Positions 7,725-15,396 of a stretch of DNA of 64,000 nt are shown in pieces. The DNA is from Blastococcus sp. HT6-4 (lineage in GTDB: Bacteria; Actinomycetota; Actinomycetes; Mycobacteriales; Geodermatophilaceae), in NCBI RefSeq assembly GCF_039679125.1, contig NZ_CP155551.1:4030001-4094000 (forward strand), written 5' to 3'. The position numbers and the translations under genes are program-made. The stretch's first letter is position 1. Each line of letters opens with the position of its first letter. The notes under the pieces are model-generated. The model saw only the letters and a list, made by a program, of their open reading frames with translations. It made no database searches and was not told the origin of the DNA.

Positions 7725-8098
7725 CCGGCCCCGACCAGCGCCCGGCGGCCGGCAGGTCCGACGATCCGTACGACGTGGGGCTGGGGCAGCAGAACTCCGC
7801 CGGCACGCCGCTCAGCGACCCTGCGCAGCCGGCGGCCGCCGAACCGGCGCCCGCCCCCGCCAAGGAGAAGCACACCGGCCGCGCGATCGGTCGCACGCTG
7901 GCGCTGGTGCTCCTGCTGTTCGTCACCGTCGTCCTGGTGCTGTTCGTGGTGTTCAACGGCCAGACGGTGCAGATCAGCCTCGTCTTCACCGACGTCCAGG
8001 CACCGCTGGTGGTCGCGCTGGTCATCGCGGCCGCACTGGGCGGGCTGCTGGTGTGGCTCGCCGGCATCGCCACCCGGGCCCGGCGCCGCCGCCGCTGA
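7721..8098 (+). CDS. LapA-domain (DUF1049) membrane protein
   Basis: A 125-residue protein. Residues 1-52 are a Pro/Ala-rich, probably disordered cytoplasmic segment. Two membrane helices follow (about 57-78 and 94-116), joined by the short FNGQTVQISLVFTDVQAP loop that is typical of the LapA/DUF1049 domain. It ends in a basic RARRRRR anchor. In E. coli, LapA works with LapB in controlling lipopolysaccharide; actinobacterial members have no known role. It overlaps the preceding small acidic gene by GTGA. Confidence 0.82.
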   Translation: MTGPDQRPAAGRSDDPYDVGLGQQNSAGTPLSDPAQPAAAEPAPAPAKEKHTGRAIGRTLALVLLLFVTVVLVLFVVFNGQTVQISLVFTDVQAPLVVALVIAAALGGLLVWLAGIATRARRRRR

Positions 8099-8150
8099 AC
8101 CCGGTTCCGACTCACCCCGAGGGGCGTGTCGGCTCAAGTGCTTGCTCCTT

Positions 8151-8189
8151 CCTACCGACCAGTAATAGCGTTTGTTACTAGTCGGTAGG
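8151..8189. promoter_or_regulatory. Large palindromic TetR-type operator before the acyl-CoA dehydrogenase gene
   Basis: CCTACCGACCAGTAA (8151-8165) is repeated in inverted orientation at 8175-8189 with one mismatch per arm and a 9-base centre. Each arm is itself a near dyad (TACYGACYAGTA), so two repressor dimers could bind side by side. It lies 41 bases ahead of the FadE5-type gene. Actinobacterial fatty-acid genes are commonly controlled by TetR repressors that release DNA on binding acyl-CoA. Confidence 0.75.
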
Positions 8190-8229
8190 AATCGCCGGCC
8201 GTCGGCAAGGAGCACGGGAGCCAGCGCGC

Positions 8230-10074
8230 ATGAGTCACTACACCGCCAACCTGCGGGATCTCGAGTTCAACCTCTTCGAGTTCCTGGACACGAAGGACCA
8301 CCTCGGCACCGGGCCGTTCGCGCAGATGGACGCCGAGACCGCCCGTGGCGTGCTCGCCGAGATCCGCAAGCTCGCCGAGGGCCCGATCGCCGCGTCGTTC
8401 GCCGACGCCGACCGCAACCCGCCGGTCTTCGACCCGGCCACGCACTCGGTGACGCTGCCCGAGTCGTTCAAGAAGTCGGTGCAGGCGCTCAACGACGGCG
8501 AGTGGTGGCGGCTGGACCTCTCGGAGGAGCTGGGCGGGTTCGGCGCCCCGGCGGCGCTCACCTGGGGCGCCTACGAGATGGTGCTCGGCGCGAACCCCGC
8601 CGTCTTCATGTACGGCTCCGGCCCCGGCTTCGCCCAGACCCTGTTCGACCTGGGCACCGAGGACCAGAAGAAGCTGGCCCGCCTGATGATCGACAAGGGC
8701 TGGGGCGCCACCATGGTGCTCACCGAGCCCGACGCCGGCTCCGACGTCGGCGCCGGCCGCACCAAGGCCGTGCAGCAGCCCGACGGCTCCTGGCACATCA
8801 CCGGCGTGAAGCGCTTCATCACCTCCGCCGAGCACGACCTCAGCGACAACATCATCCACCTGGTCCTGGCCCGCCCCGAGGGCGCGAAGGCCGGCACCAA
8901 GGGCCTGTCGCTGTTCGTCGTCCCCAAGTTCCACGTCGACCTCGAGACCGGCGAGCTCGGCGAGCGCAACGGCGCCTACGTCACCAACGTCGAGAAGAAG
9001 ATGGGCCTCAAGGTCTCCACGACCTGCGAGGTCACCTTCGGCGACGGCCCGGTGCCGGCCCAGGGCTGGCTCGTGGGCGAGGTGCACGACGGCATCGCGC
9101 AGATGTTCAGGATCATCGAGTACGCCCGCATGTTCGTCGGCACCAAGGCGATCGCCACGCTCTCGGCCGGCTACCAGGTGGCGCTGGACTACGCGAAGAA
9201 CCGCGTCCAGGGGGCCGACCTCACCGCCACCAGCAAGGACGCCCCGCGGGTGACCATCACGCACCACCCCGACGTCCGCCGCTCGCTGATGCTGCAGAAG
9301 TCCTACGCCGAGGGCATGCGTGCGCTGTACCTGTACGCCGCGAGCTTCCGCGACCAGGTCACCGCCGCCGAGGCCGAGGGCACCGCGGAGAGCGCGGACG
9401 CGACGCTGGCCGAGCGGGTCAACGACCTGCTGCTGCCGATCGTGAAGGGGTTCGGCTCCGAGCGGGCCACCCAGCTGCTCACCGCCGAGTCGCTGCAGAC
9501 CCTGGGTGGCTCCGGCTTCCTCCAGGACTACCCGATCGAGCAGTACATCCGCGACTCCAAGATCGACACCCTCTACGAGGGCACCACGGCGATCCAGGGT
9601 CAGGACTTCTTCTTCCGGAAGATCGTCAAGGACGGCGGCGTCGCCCTGACCTGGCTGGCGTCGCAGATCCAGTCCACGATCGACGCCGAGGCGGGCAACG
9701 GCCGGCTCAAGGAGGAGCGGGCGCTGCTGGCCACCGCCCTCTCCGACGTCCAGGGCATGCTCACCGCCATGTTCGGGCAGCTGACCGCGGCCCAGGAGGA
9801 CATGACCAGCCTCTACAAGGTCGGGCAGAACACCTCCCGCCTGCTGCTCGCCGTCGGCGACCTGGTCACCGCCTGGCTGCTGGTCCGCCAGTCCGGGGTG
9901 GCCCTGGCCGCGCTGTCGGGCGAGGTCAGCGAGAAGGACCGCCACTTCTACGAGGGCAAGCTCGCCGCCACCCGCTTCTTCGCCACCCAGGTGCTGCCCC
10001 GGCTGAGCTCCGAGCGGGTCGTCGTCGAGAACACCGACAACGCCCTCATGGAGGTCGACGAAGCCGCCTTCTGA
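8230..10074 (+). CDS. fadE5: Acyl-CoA dehydrogenase, FadE5 type
   Basis: A 614-residue flavoenzyme, longer than the usual 380-residue class and matching the large AidB/FadE5-like form with an extra C-terminal domain. It would catalyse the first step of fatty-acyl-CoA beta-oxidation. Visible features are the FAD/substrate segment [20 protein letters not shown], the C-terminal [18 protein letters not shown] region and the catalytic Glu450 in [21 protein letters not shown] 8230 lies just behind the palindromic operator at 8151-8189, which predicts induction by fatty acids. A strong terminator follows. The family is clear; chain-length preference is not visible. Confidence 0.9.
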   Translation: MSHYTANLRDLEFNLFEFLDTKDHLGTGPFAQMDAETARGVLAEIRKLAEGPIAASFADADRNPPVFDPATHSVTLPESFKKSVQALNDGEWWRLDLSEELGGFGAPAALTWGAYEMVLGANPAVFMYGSGPGFAQTLFDLGTEDQKKLARLMIDKGWGATMVLTEPDAGSDVGAGRTKAVQQPDGSWHITGVKRFITSAEHDLSDNIIHLVLARPEGAKAGTKGLSLFVVPKFHVDLETGELGERNGAYVTNVEKKMGLKVSTTCEVTFGDGPVPAQGWLVGEVHDGIAQMFRIIEYARMFVGTKAIATLSAGYQVALDYAKNRVQGADLTATSKDAPRVTITHHPDVRRSLMLQKSYAEGMRALYLYAASFRDQVTAAEAEGTAESADATLAERVNDLLLPIVKGFGSERATQLLTAESLQTLGGSGFLQDYPIEQYIRDSKIDTLYEGTTAIQGQDFFFRKIVKDGGVALTWLASQIQSTIDAEAGNGRLKEERALLATALSDVQGMLTAMFGQLTAAQEDMTSLYKVGQNTSRLLLAVGDLVTAWLLVRQSGVALAALSGEVSEKDRHFYEGKLAATRFFATQVLPRLSSERVVVENTDNALMEVDEAAF

Positions 10075-10088
10075 TCCCCGCACCCCGG

Positions 10089-10123
10089 CGGCGGCCGTCT
10101 CCCTTCCCGGGAGACGGCCGCCG
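10089..10123 (+). terminator. Strong hairpin terminator after the acyl-CoA dehydrogenase gene
   Basis: A perfect 15-bp stem (10089-10103 with 10109-10123) with loop TTCCC starts 15 bases after the stop codon and is followed by CCGTTT. Confidence 0.85.
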
Positions 10124-10188
10124 GCCGTTTCGCGACGCCGCCGGCGGGCATGGGCCCGGGGGACAGCGCCGACGGACAGGAGGCCGGC

Positions 10189-10440
10189 ATGACCGATCCG
10201 CAGGGCAGCGACCGCATCCAGCAGGACGTCCCCACCTCGTCCGGCACCGGGGACAACAGCGACCTCGCCTCGTCGTTCGACGACGTGCCCCTGACCGCGG
10301 ACGACGCGATCGAGCGGGACGCCGCCCAGGGCGACGACCTGCCCGCCCGCGCGGACGGCGACATCGCCCGCGCCACCCGGGCCGGCGCGTCCGGCGAGGT
10401 GCCCGCCCCCACCAACCGATCCGGAGACGACGGCCGATGA
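10189..10440 (+). CDS. Small acidic disordered protein
   Basis: An 83-residue ORF. ATG 10189 is chosen because CAGGAGG stands 5 bases ahead; the frame is open from an earlier ATG at 10150 without a ribosome site. The protein is rich in Asp, Ser, Gly, Thr and Ala, contains SSFDDVPLTADDAIERDAAQ and lacks a hydrophobic core. Its stop overlaps the start of the next small gene (ATGA). No family is recognised; it resembles the other tiny acidic proteins of the window. Confidence 0.6.
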   Translation: MTDPQGSDRIQQDVPTSSGTGDNSDLASSFDDVPLTADDAIERDAAQGDDLPARADGDIARATRAGASGEVPAPTNRSGDDGR

Positions 10441-10592
10441 CCGAGTCCCAGCCGACCGGCTACCGCGAGTCCCCCGACACCGCCGACGACGGCAGCACGC
10501 CGGCCCGCGGCGACGACGAGGTCACCCTCACCACCGACGACGACGCCCAGCTCGACGAGTCGGTGGCCCGCCCGGGCAACGAGGCGGACTGA
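10437..10592 (+). CDS. Small acidic disordered protein, second of a coupled pair
   Basis: A 51-residue ORF with an ATGA overlap with the preceding small gene. It is strongly acidic, with DDEVTLTTDDDAQLDESVA in the middle and no aromatic residues except one Tyr. The overlap and shared composition suggest the two proteins are made together. No function can be assigned; the composition recalls hydrophilin-like stress proteins, which is inference. Confidence 0.55.
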   Translation: MTESQPTGYRESPDTADDGSTPARGDDEVTLTTDDDAQLDESVARPGNEAD

Positions 10593-10677
10593 CCCCCCGC
10601 TCCACCACCTGGAGCCGCCCGCCAGGGCATGCCCGCCACCGTGCGGCACGTCACACCGGGGGCCTACCGTTCCCACC

Positions 10678-11433
10678 ATGTCGGTCAACGGTCCCCTGGT
10701 CGGGCGGCGAGCACTCATCACCGGTGGGGCGTCGGGCATCGGCCGCGCCTGCGCGGTCCGGCTGGCCGCCGAGGGAGCCGACGTCGTGGTCGTCGACCGG
10801 GACGCCGAGGCGGCCCGGGCCGTCGCCGCCGACGTGGGGGGCACCGCGGTCACGGCGGACCTGTCCGATCTCGCCGCCGTGGACGACCTGGACCTGGCCG
10901 TCGACATCCTCGTCAACAACGCCGGCGTGCAGCACGTCGCACCCGTCCACGAGTTCCCGGTCGACCGCTTCTCCTCCATCCTGCGGCTCATGGTCGAGGC
11001 GCCGTTCCGGCTGGTCCGCGGCGCGCTGCCGCACATGTACGACCGGGGGTGGGGCCGGGTCGTGAACATCAGCTCCGTCCACGGGCTGCGCGCCTCGCCG
11101 TACAAGGTGGCCTACGTGACGGCCAAGCACGGCCTGGAGGGGCTGTCGAAGGTGGTCGCCCTCGAGGGCGCCACCCGGGGCGTCACGTCGAACTGCGTGA
11201 ACCCCGCCTACGTGCGGACCCCGCTGGTCGAGGGCCAGATCGCCGACCAGGCGAAGGCGCACGGACTGTCGGAGGACCAGGTCGTCGAGCAGGTGATGCT
11301 GGCGCCGGCGGCGATCAAGCGGCTGATCGAGCCGGCGGAGGTGGCCGACGCGGTCGCCTGGCTGTGCTCACCCGCCGCTGCATCGGTCACGGGCACCTCC
11401 CTGGTGATGGACGGCGGGTGGAGCGCGCGCTGA
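10678..11433 (+). CDS. bdhA: 3-hydroxybutyrate dehydrogenase (short-chain dehydrogenase)
   Basis: A 251-residue classical SDR that interconverts D-3-hydroxybutyrate and acetoacetate with NAD. The Rossmann motif TGGASGIG (15-22), NNAGVQHVAPVHEF (80-93) and the catalytic Ser132/Ser133, Tyr146 and Lys150 (YVTAK) are present. The NNAGVQHV segment and the C-terminal VTGTSLVMDGGW are typical of 3-hydroxybutyrate dehydrogenases. Acetoacetyl-CoA synthetase is encoded 40 kb away in the same window, so together they could use 3-hydroxybutyrate or PHB-derived ketone bodies. Other SDR substrates cannot be excluded. Confidence 0.85.
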   Translation: MSVNGPLVGRRALITGGASGIGRACAVRLAAEGADVVVVDRDAEAARAVAADVGGTAVTADLSDLAAVDDLDLAVDILVNNAGVQHVAPVHEFPVDRFSSILRLMVEAPFRLVRGALPHMYDRGWGRVVNISSVHGLRASPYKVAYVTAKHGLEGLSKVVALEGATRGVTSNCVNPAYVRTPLVEGQIADQAKAHGLSEDQVVEQVMLAPAAIKRLIEPAEVADAVAWLCSPAAASVTGTSLVMDGGWSAR

Positions 11434-11492
11434 GCCCCCGGCCGGTGCCCGGTGCCGCTGGGAGCTGTGACTCGCCGCTCTAATCTGGACGG

Positions 11493-12395
11493 GTGCAGCC
11501 GGTCCTCGCTCAGCCGTCGGTCCTGCCGGCGGAGGAGTGGCGGGCGCGGGCCACCGCCCACGAGGCACGTGTCGACCGGTGGGTGGCTCCCCACCGTGAC
11601 CGCCGCCGCCGGGGCGAGACGCATCCCGTCCTGGACTTCCTGTTCACCTACTACTCCGAGACGCCCGGCCGGCTGCGCCGCTGGCATCCCGGCCCGGACG
11701 TGGCGCTGGCCGGTCCCGCACCGCATGCCGGCTGGCGCTGGTACGCGTCCGACGGCGGCCGGGTGCGCCTGGACGTCGACGCCTTCGCCGCCGACCGCGG
11801 CGACACCCTGCGCTTCGTCCGCAGGCTGCTCGCCGCCACGGCCTCGCGCCCGGCCTTCAGCGGCTGCTTCGGTCTGCACGAGTGGGCGATGGTGTACCGC
11901 GACACCGGGACGCGGCACCCGGTCCCGCTCCGCCTCGGGCAGCAGGGCACGGACGCCGTCGTCGAGGCGCACCCCATCCGGTGCAGCCACTTCGACGCCT
12001 TCCGCTTCTTCACCGCGCCCGCCGTCGGCCGCAACCGCCTGCAGCCCACCCGCGCGACCCAGGTCGAGCTCGAGCAGCCGGGGTGCCTGCACGCCGGCAT
12101 GGACCTCTACAAGTGGGCCTACAAGCTCAGCCCGGCGACGCCGGGCGAGCTGGTCGCCGACTGCTTCCAACTCGCCGTGGAGATCCGCGAGCTGGACATG
12201 CGGGCCTCCCCGTACGACCTGCGCGACCACGGGTACGAGCCGGTCGCGATCGAGACGCCGGAGGGGAAGGCGCAGTACGTGGCCGCGCAGCGGACGTTCG
12301 CCGAACGGGGGGCGGCGCTGCGGCGACGGCTGGTGTCGGTGTGCGAGCGGCTGCTCGCTGACGCTCCCGCCGACGCCGTACCGTCGCAGCCGTGA
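11493..12395 (+). CDS. 3-methyladenine DNA glycosylase-like conserved protein
   Basis: A 300-residue protein common in actinobacteria and often labelled 3-methyladenine DNA glycosylase. Recognisable blocks are RRGETHPVLDFLFTYYSETP, the HEWAMVYRD segment and IRCSHFDAFRFFTAPA. None of the classic helix-hairpin-helix or Aag active-site motifs is visible, so the enzymatic label rests on database tradition rather than on seen residues. The start is GTG 11493. Its stop overlaps the GTG of the following phosphatase gene (GTGA), so the two are probably co-translated. Confidence 0.65.
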   Translation: MQPVLAQPSVLPAEEWRARATAHEARVDRWVAPHRDRRRRGETHPVLDFLFTYYSETPGRLRRWHPGPDVALAGPAPHAGWRWYASDGGRVRLDVDAFAADRGDTLRFVRRLLAATASRPAFSGCFGLHEWAMVYRDTGTRHPVPLRLGQQGTDAVVEAHPIRCSHFDAFRFFTAPAVGRNRLQPTRATQVELEQPGCLHAGMDLYKWAYKLSPATPGELVADCFQLAVEIRELDMRASPYDLRDHGYEPVAIETPEGKAQYVAAQRTFAERGAALRRRLVSVCERLLADAPADAVPSQP

Positions 12396-13225
12396 CCTCC
12401 ACGCACACCGGCCGCTGGATCCGGCTCGACGGCACCACGAACATGCGGGACCTCGGCGGGCTGCCGACCACCGACGGCGGGCGGACGGCGCCCGGGCGGA
12501 TCCTGCGCAGCGACAACCTCCAGACGCTCAGCGACGCCGACGTGCGGCGGCTGGTCGGTGAGATCGGCCTGCGCCAGGTGATCGACCTGCGCACCACGGC
12601 GGAGATCCTGCTGGAGGGCCGCGGGCCGCTGCGCGCCGTTCCCGAGGTGACCCACCAGCACTTCACGCTGCTGCCCGAGCGGGGCCACCACACCGACGTG
12701 TTCGCGGTGGAGGAGGAGGACGTGCGGCTCGACCTCCCGGCCGGGTGGGCGGAGTCGCTGCTGCCCCGGCAGGTCGCCGCCCACGACGAGGGCGAGCCGC
12801 CGGCCGTGCGGTCCTACCTCGGGTACCTCGGGCAGCGCTCGGACAACGTGGTCGGCGCGCTGCGGGCGCTGACCCAGGCCCAGGACGGGGCGTCGGTGGT
12901 GCACTGCGCGGCGGGCAAGGACCGCACCGGCGTCGTCTGCGCCCTGGCGCTCGCGGTCGCCGGCGTGCCGCACGACGAGATCGTGGCCGACTACGCCCTC
13001 ACGGCGGAGATCATCGACGCGCTGGTCGCCAAGCTGGCCGCGTCCCCGACGTACGCCGACGACATGGTCACCCGTGACGTCTCCAGCCACACCCCGCGCG
13101 CGGAGACGATGGACCGGGTGCTCACCCTGCTCGACGAGCGGTTCGGCGGCGCGAGCGGCTGGCTCGACGCGCACGGCTTCGGCGCCGACGAGCAGGCGGC
13201 TCTCCGGGCGCGGCTGCGCGACTGA
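12392..13225 (+). CDS. Protein tyrosine/serine phosphatase (MptpB-like)
   Basis: A 277-residue phosphatase. The P-loop HCAAGKDRTGVV gives the nucleophile Cys172 and the phosphate-binding Arg178; the Lys and Asp inside the loop are typical of the MptpB/Y_phosphatase3 group, which acts on phosphotyrosine and sometimes phosphoinositides. The N-terminal family start is NMRDLGGLPTTDGGRTAPGR. GTG 12392 overlaps the preceding stop. It converges with the diguanylate cyclase gene only 10 bases away. Substrate unknown. Confidence 0.87.
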   Translation: MTSTHTGRWIRLDGTTNMRDLGGLPTTDGGRTAPGRILRSDNLQTLSDADVRRLVGEIGLRQVIDLRTTAEILLEGRGPLRAVPEVTHQHFTLLPERGHHTDVFAVEEEDVRLDLPAGWAESLLPRQVAAHDEGEPPAVRSYLGYLGQRSDNVVGALRALTQAQDGASVVHCAAGKDRTGVVCALALAVAGVPHDEIVADYALTAEIIDALVAKLAASPTYADDMVTRDVSSHTPRAETMDRVLTLLDERFGGASGWLDAHGFGADEQAALRARLRD

Positions 13226-13235
13226 CCCCGCGGGG

Positions 13236-15296
13236 TCACCGGCCGGCGGCTGCCACGGCGCGCCGGAGCTGCTTGTGCCGGTACATCGCCGCGTCCGCCT
13301 CGCGGAGCAGCTCGTCGGCGGTGCGGTCGCGGTCGGCGCCCAGCACGGCCACGCCGACGCTCGTGCCGACCGGCACGGGGGTGCCGTCCAGCCGGAACGG
13401 CTCGGCGAAGCAGCCGGTGACCCGGTCGGCCAGGTGGCGCGCGTCGTCGTCGTCGGCCAGGTCGGGGAGCACGACGGCGAACTCGTCGCCGCTGAGCCGG
13501 CCCACGGTGTCCCCGGGGCGCACGACGGCGCGCAGCCGGGCGGCCACCTGCCGCAGCAGCTCGTCGCCGGCCGCGTGCCCGAGGGTGTCGTTGACCTGCT
13601 TGAATCCGTCGAGATCGCAGAACAGCACGCCCGGGCGGCCGTCCTGGCCGGCGTCGGCGAGCGTGGCCTGGAGCCGCTCCAGGAACAGCACGCGGTTGGG
13701 CAGGCCGGTCAGCGCGTCGTGGGTGGCCTGGTGCCGCACGGTCTCGAGCAGACGGGCCTTCTGCAGCGCGGTGGAGGCCTGGTCGCCGACGCCGCGCAGC
13801 CGGGCGAGGACGTCGCCGTCGAGCTCCGCCGGCGCGCGGCCGGCCTCCCAGCTGGCCGTCGCCACCCCCAGGAAGGTGCTGCCGGCCAGCAGCGGCACGG
13901 CGACCACGTCCGACACGTCGATGGCGGCCATGAGCTGCCGCAGGGCCGGGCTGCTGTCGGCGGCGCGGATGATGCGCGGTTCCCGGTCGGTGAGCATCCC
14001 CACCAGCTCGGGGGTGTCCTCGGGGTGCAGCGGGGTGTTGAGGAACAGGTCCCGCGCCACCCCCGTGCCGATCGAGGACCGGCCCTGGAGCTGGCCCCGG
14101 GTCGGGTCCCAGAGCATCACCGAGGCGCTGCTGCAGCCGATCACCCGGGGCAGCGCCGCGGAGACGATGGCGCTGACGGCCGTCGGGTCGGAGGCCCCGG
14201 CCAGCTGGTGCGCGAGGGCGAGCAGCGCACCCGCCCGGTCGGCCTGCCGCCGCGCGTCCTGGAGCGCGAAGAGCAGGTCCAGAGCGGCCGCGGCGTGGCC
14301 GGCGTACGCGGCGAGCATGGTGTGCTCGTCGACCGTCGAGCCCTCGCCCGACGGATAGATCGCGGCCAGCCGGCCGTGCCGGCGGCGCGCGGAGGCCACC
14401 TCCACCACGACGGCCGTGGGGCCCAGGTCCTCACCGGCCAGGAGCCGGTCGGCCAGGTCGTCCAGGTCGTCCGCGGGGACGCCCGCCCCGTGGACCAGCG
14501 GCGGCCCGCCGTCGGGGGCGGCGACGGCGAGCAGGTGGGCCGGCGCGAGGACCGCCTCACCGGCGCGGGCGACGATGCGGTGGAGCACGGAGTCGAGGTC
14601 GTCGCTGGCGACCAGCTCGCCGGCCGCGGACTGCAGGGTGCGCAGCTGACCGCGCAGCGCGGCGAGCTCCGTATCGGCGGCCCCCCGGTCGCGGCGCCGC
14701 CGGGGCAGGCGGGACCGGCGCTCCCAGACCACGCGGTAGGTGCAGACCCGGCTGCCGTCGGCCTGGCACTGCGCGGTGGCGATGACGCCGGGCGGGAGGC
14801 CGAAGATGGTGGGCACCGTGACCGCCAGGCCGCGGGCGTACTCGCAGTCGAGCACGGAGTGGGGGTAGCCCTCGGCCAGCCGCAGGGCCATGGTCGCCGA
14901 CGTCGGCGTCGTCTCCACCACCTCCATGGTGGAGACCGTGGTGAACTTGGCGGTGGTGCGCGGCAGGGTCCGGAAGACCTGGCGCGGCGTACCGAGCGCG
15001 CGCAGCACCAGGAGCAGCGAGTGGGCAAGGCCGCTCTCCACCGCTGACGCACCGATGCGGAACATGGCGTCCGGGTCGTCGAGCACGTCGATCGTCGACC
15101 GGAACAGCCTGATGCGGGTGTCGTAGCTCCACCAGCGGGACTGGTCGGCCAGCTCGTCCGCGCGGGAGGACAGCCCCGCCCCGCGGAGGACCGCCGCGAC
15201 GGCGTCGTCCCCGCCGTGGCGGCGGACGTACCGGAGCACGCCGGAGGTGGTCGCGCCCGACGTCTCGCGCGCCTCCTCCGGCGGGGGTGCGGTCAT
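13236..15296 (-). CDS. Sensor-GAF-GAF-GGDEF protein, putative diguanylate cyclase (copy 1)
   Basis: A 686-residue cytoplasmic protein that would make cyclic di-GMP. Residues 1-195 are an unassigned domain ending in CQADGSRVCTYRVVW, a Cys-Gly-Cys-Tyr-Trp end pattern reminiscent of V4R/HNOB-type ligand domains. Two GAF-like domains follow (about 230-345 and 355-510), then the cyclase domain from about 520. The active site is SGDEF (603-607), with an RPGD inhibitory site five residues ahead. ATG 15296 is used; AGGAG is about 15 bases upstream. It is a tandem paralogue of the next gene and probably follows it in one transcript. Ligands are unknown. Confidence 0.85.
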   Translation of the reverse strand: MTAPPPEEARETSGATTSGVLRYVRRHGGDDAVAAVLRGAGLSSRADELADQSRWWSYDTRIRLFRSTIDVLDDPDAMFRIGASAVESGLAHSLLLVLRALGTPRQVFRTLPRTTAKFTTVSTMEVVETTPTSATMALRLAEGYPHSVLDCEYARGLAVTVPTIFGLPPGVIATAQCQADGSRVCTYRVVWERRSRLPRRRRDRGAADTELAALRGQLRTLQSAAGELVASDDLDSVLHRIVARAGEAVLAPAHLLAVAAPDGGPPLVHGAGVPADDLDDLADRLLAGEDLGPTAVVVEVASARRRHGRLAAIYPSGEGSTVDEHTMLAAYAGHAAAALDLLFALQDARRQADRAGALLALAHQLAGASDPTAVSAIVSAALPRVIGCSSASVMLWDPTRGQLQGRSSIGTGVARDLFLNTPLHPEDTPELVGMLTDREPRIIRAADSSPALRQLMAAIDVSDVVAVPLLAGSTFLGVATASWEAGRAPAELDGDVLARLRGVGDQASTALQKARLLETVRHQATHDALTGLPNRVLFLERLQATLADAGQDGRPGVLFCDLDGFKQVNDTLGHAAGDELLRQVAARLRAVVRPGDTVGRLSGDEFAVVLPDLADDDDARHLADRVTGCFAEPFRLDGTPVPVGTSVGVAVLGADRDRTADELLREADAAMYRHKQLRRAVAAAGR

Positions 15297-15396
15297 GCCG
15301 CTGCCGCCCGGCGCTCCTGTACCCACCGTGCGAGCATCGGTCGGACCTGTGGACAGCTTGAGCGGAACCGACCGGTTCGGGTGAGACGGGCCCGGG

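Noticed and set aside
8152-10083. 643-residue minus-strand ORF opposite the acyl-CoA dehydrogenase
   Set aside because: Low-complexity GEDLVH-type composition and full overlap with a clear enzyme gene mark it as a shadow.
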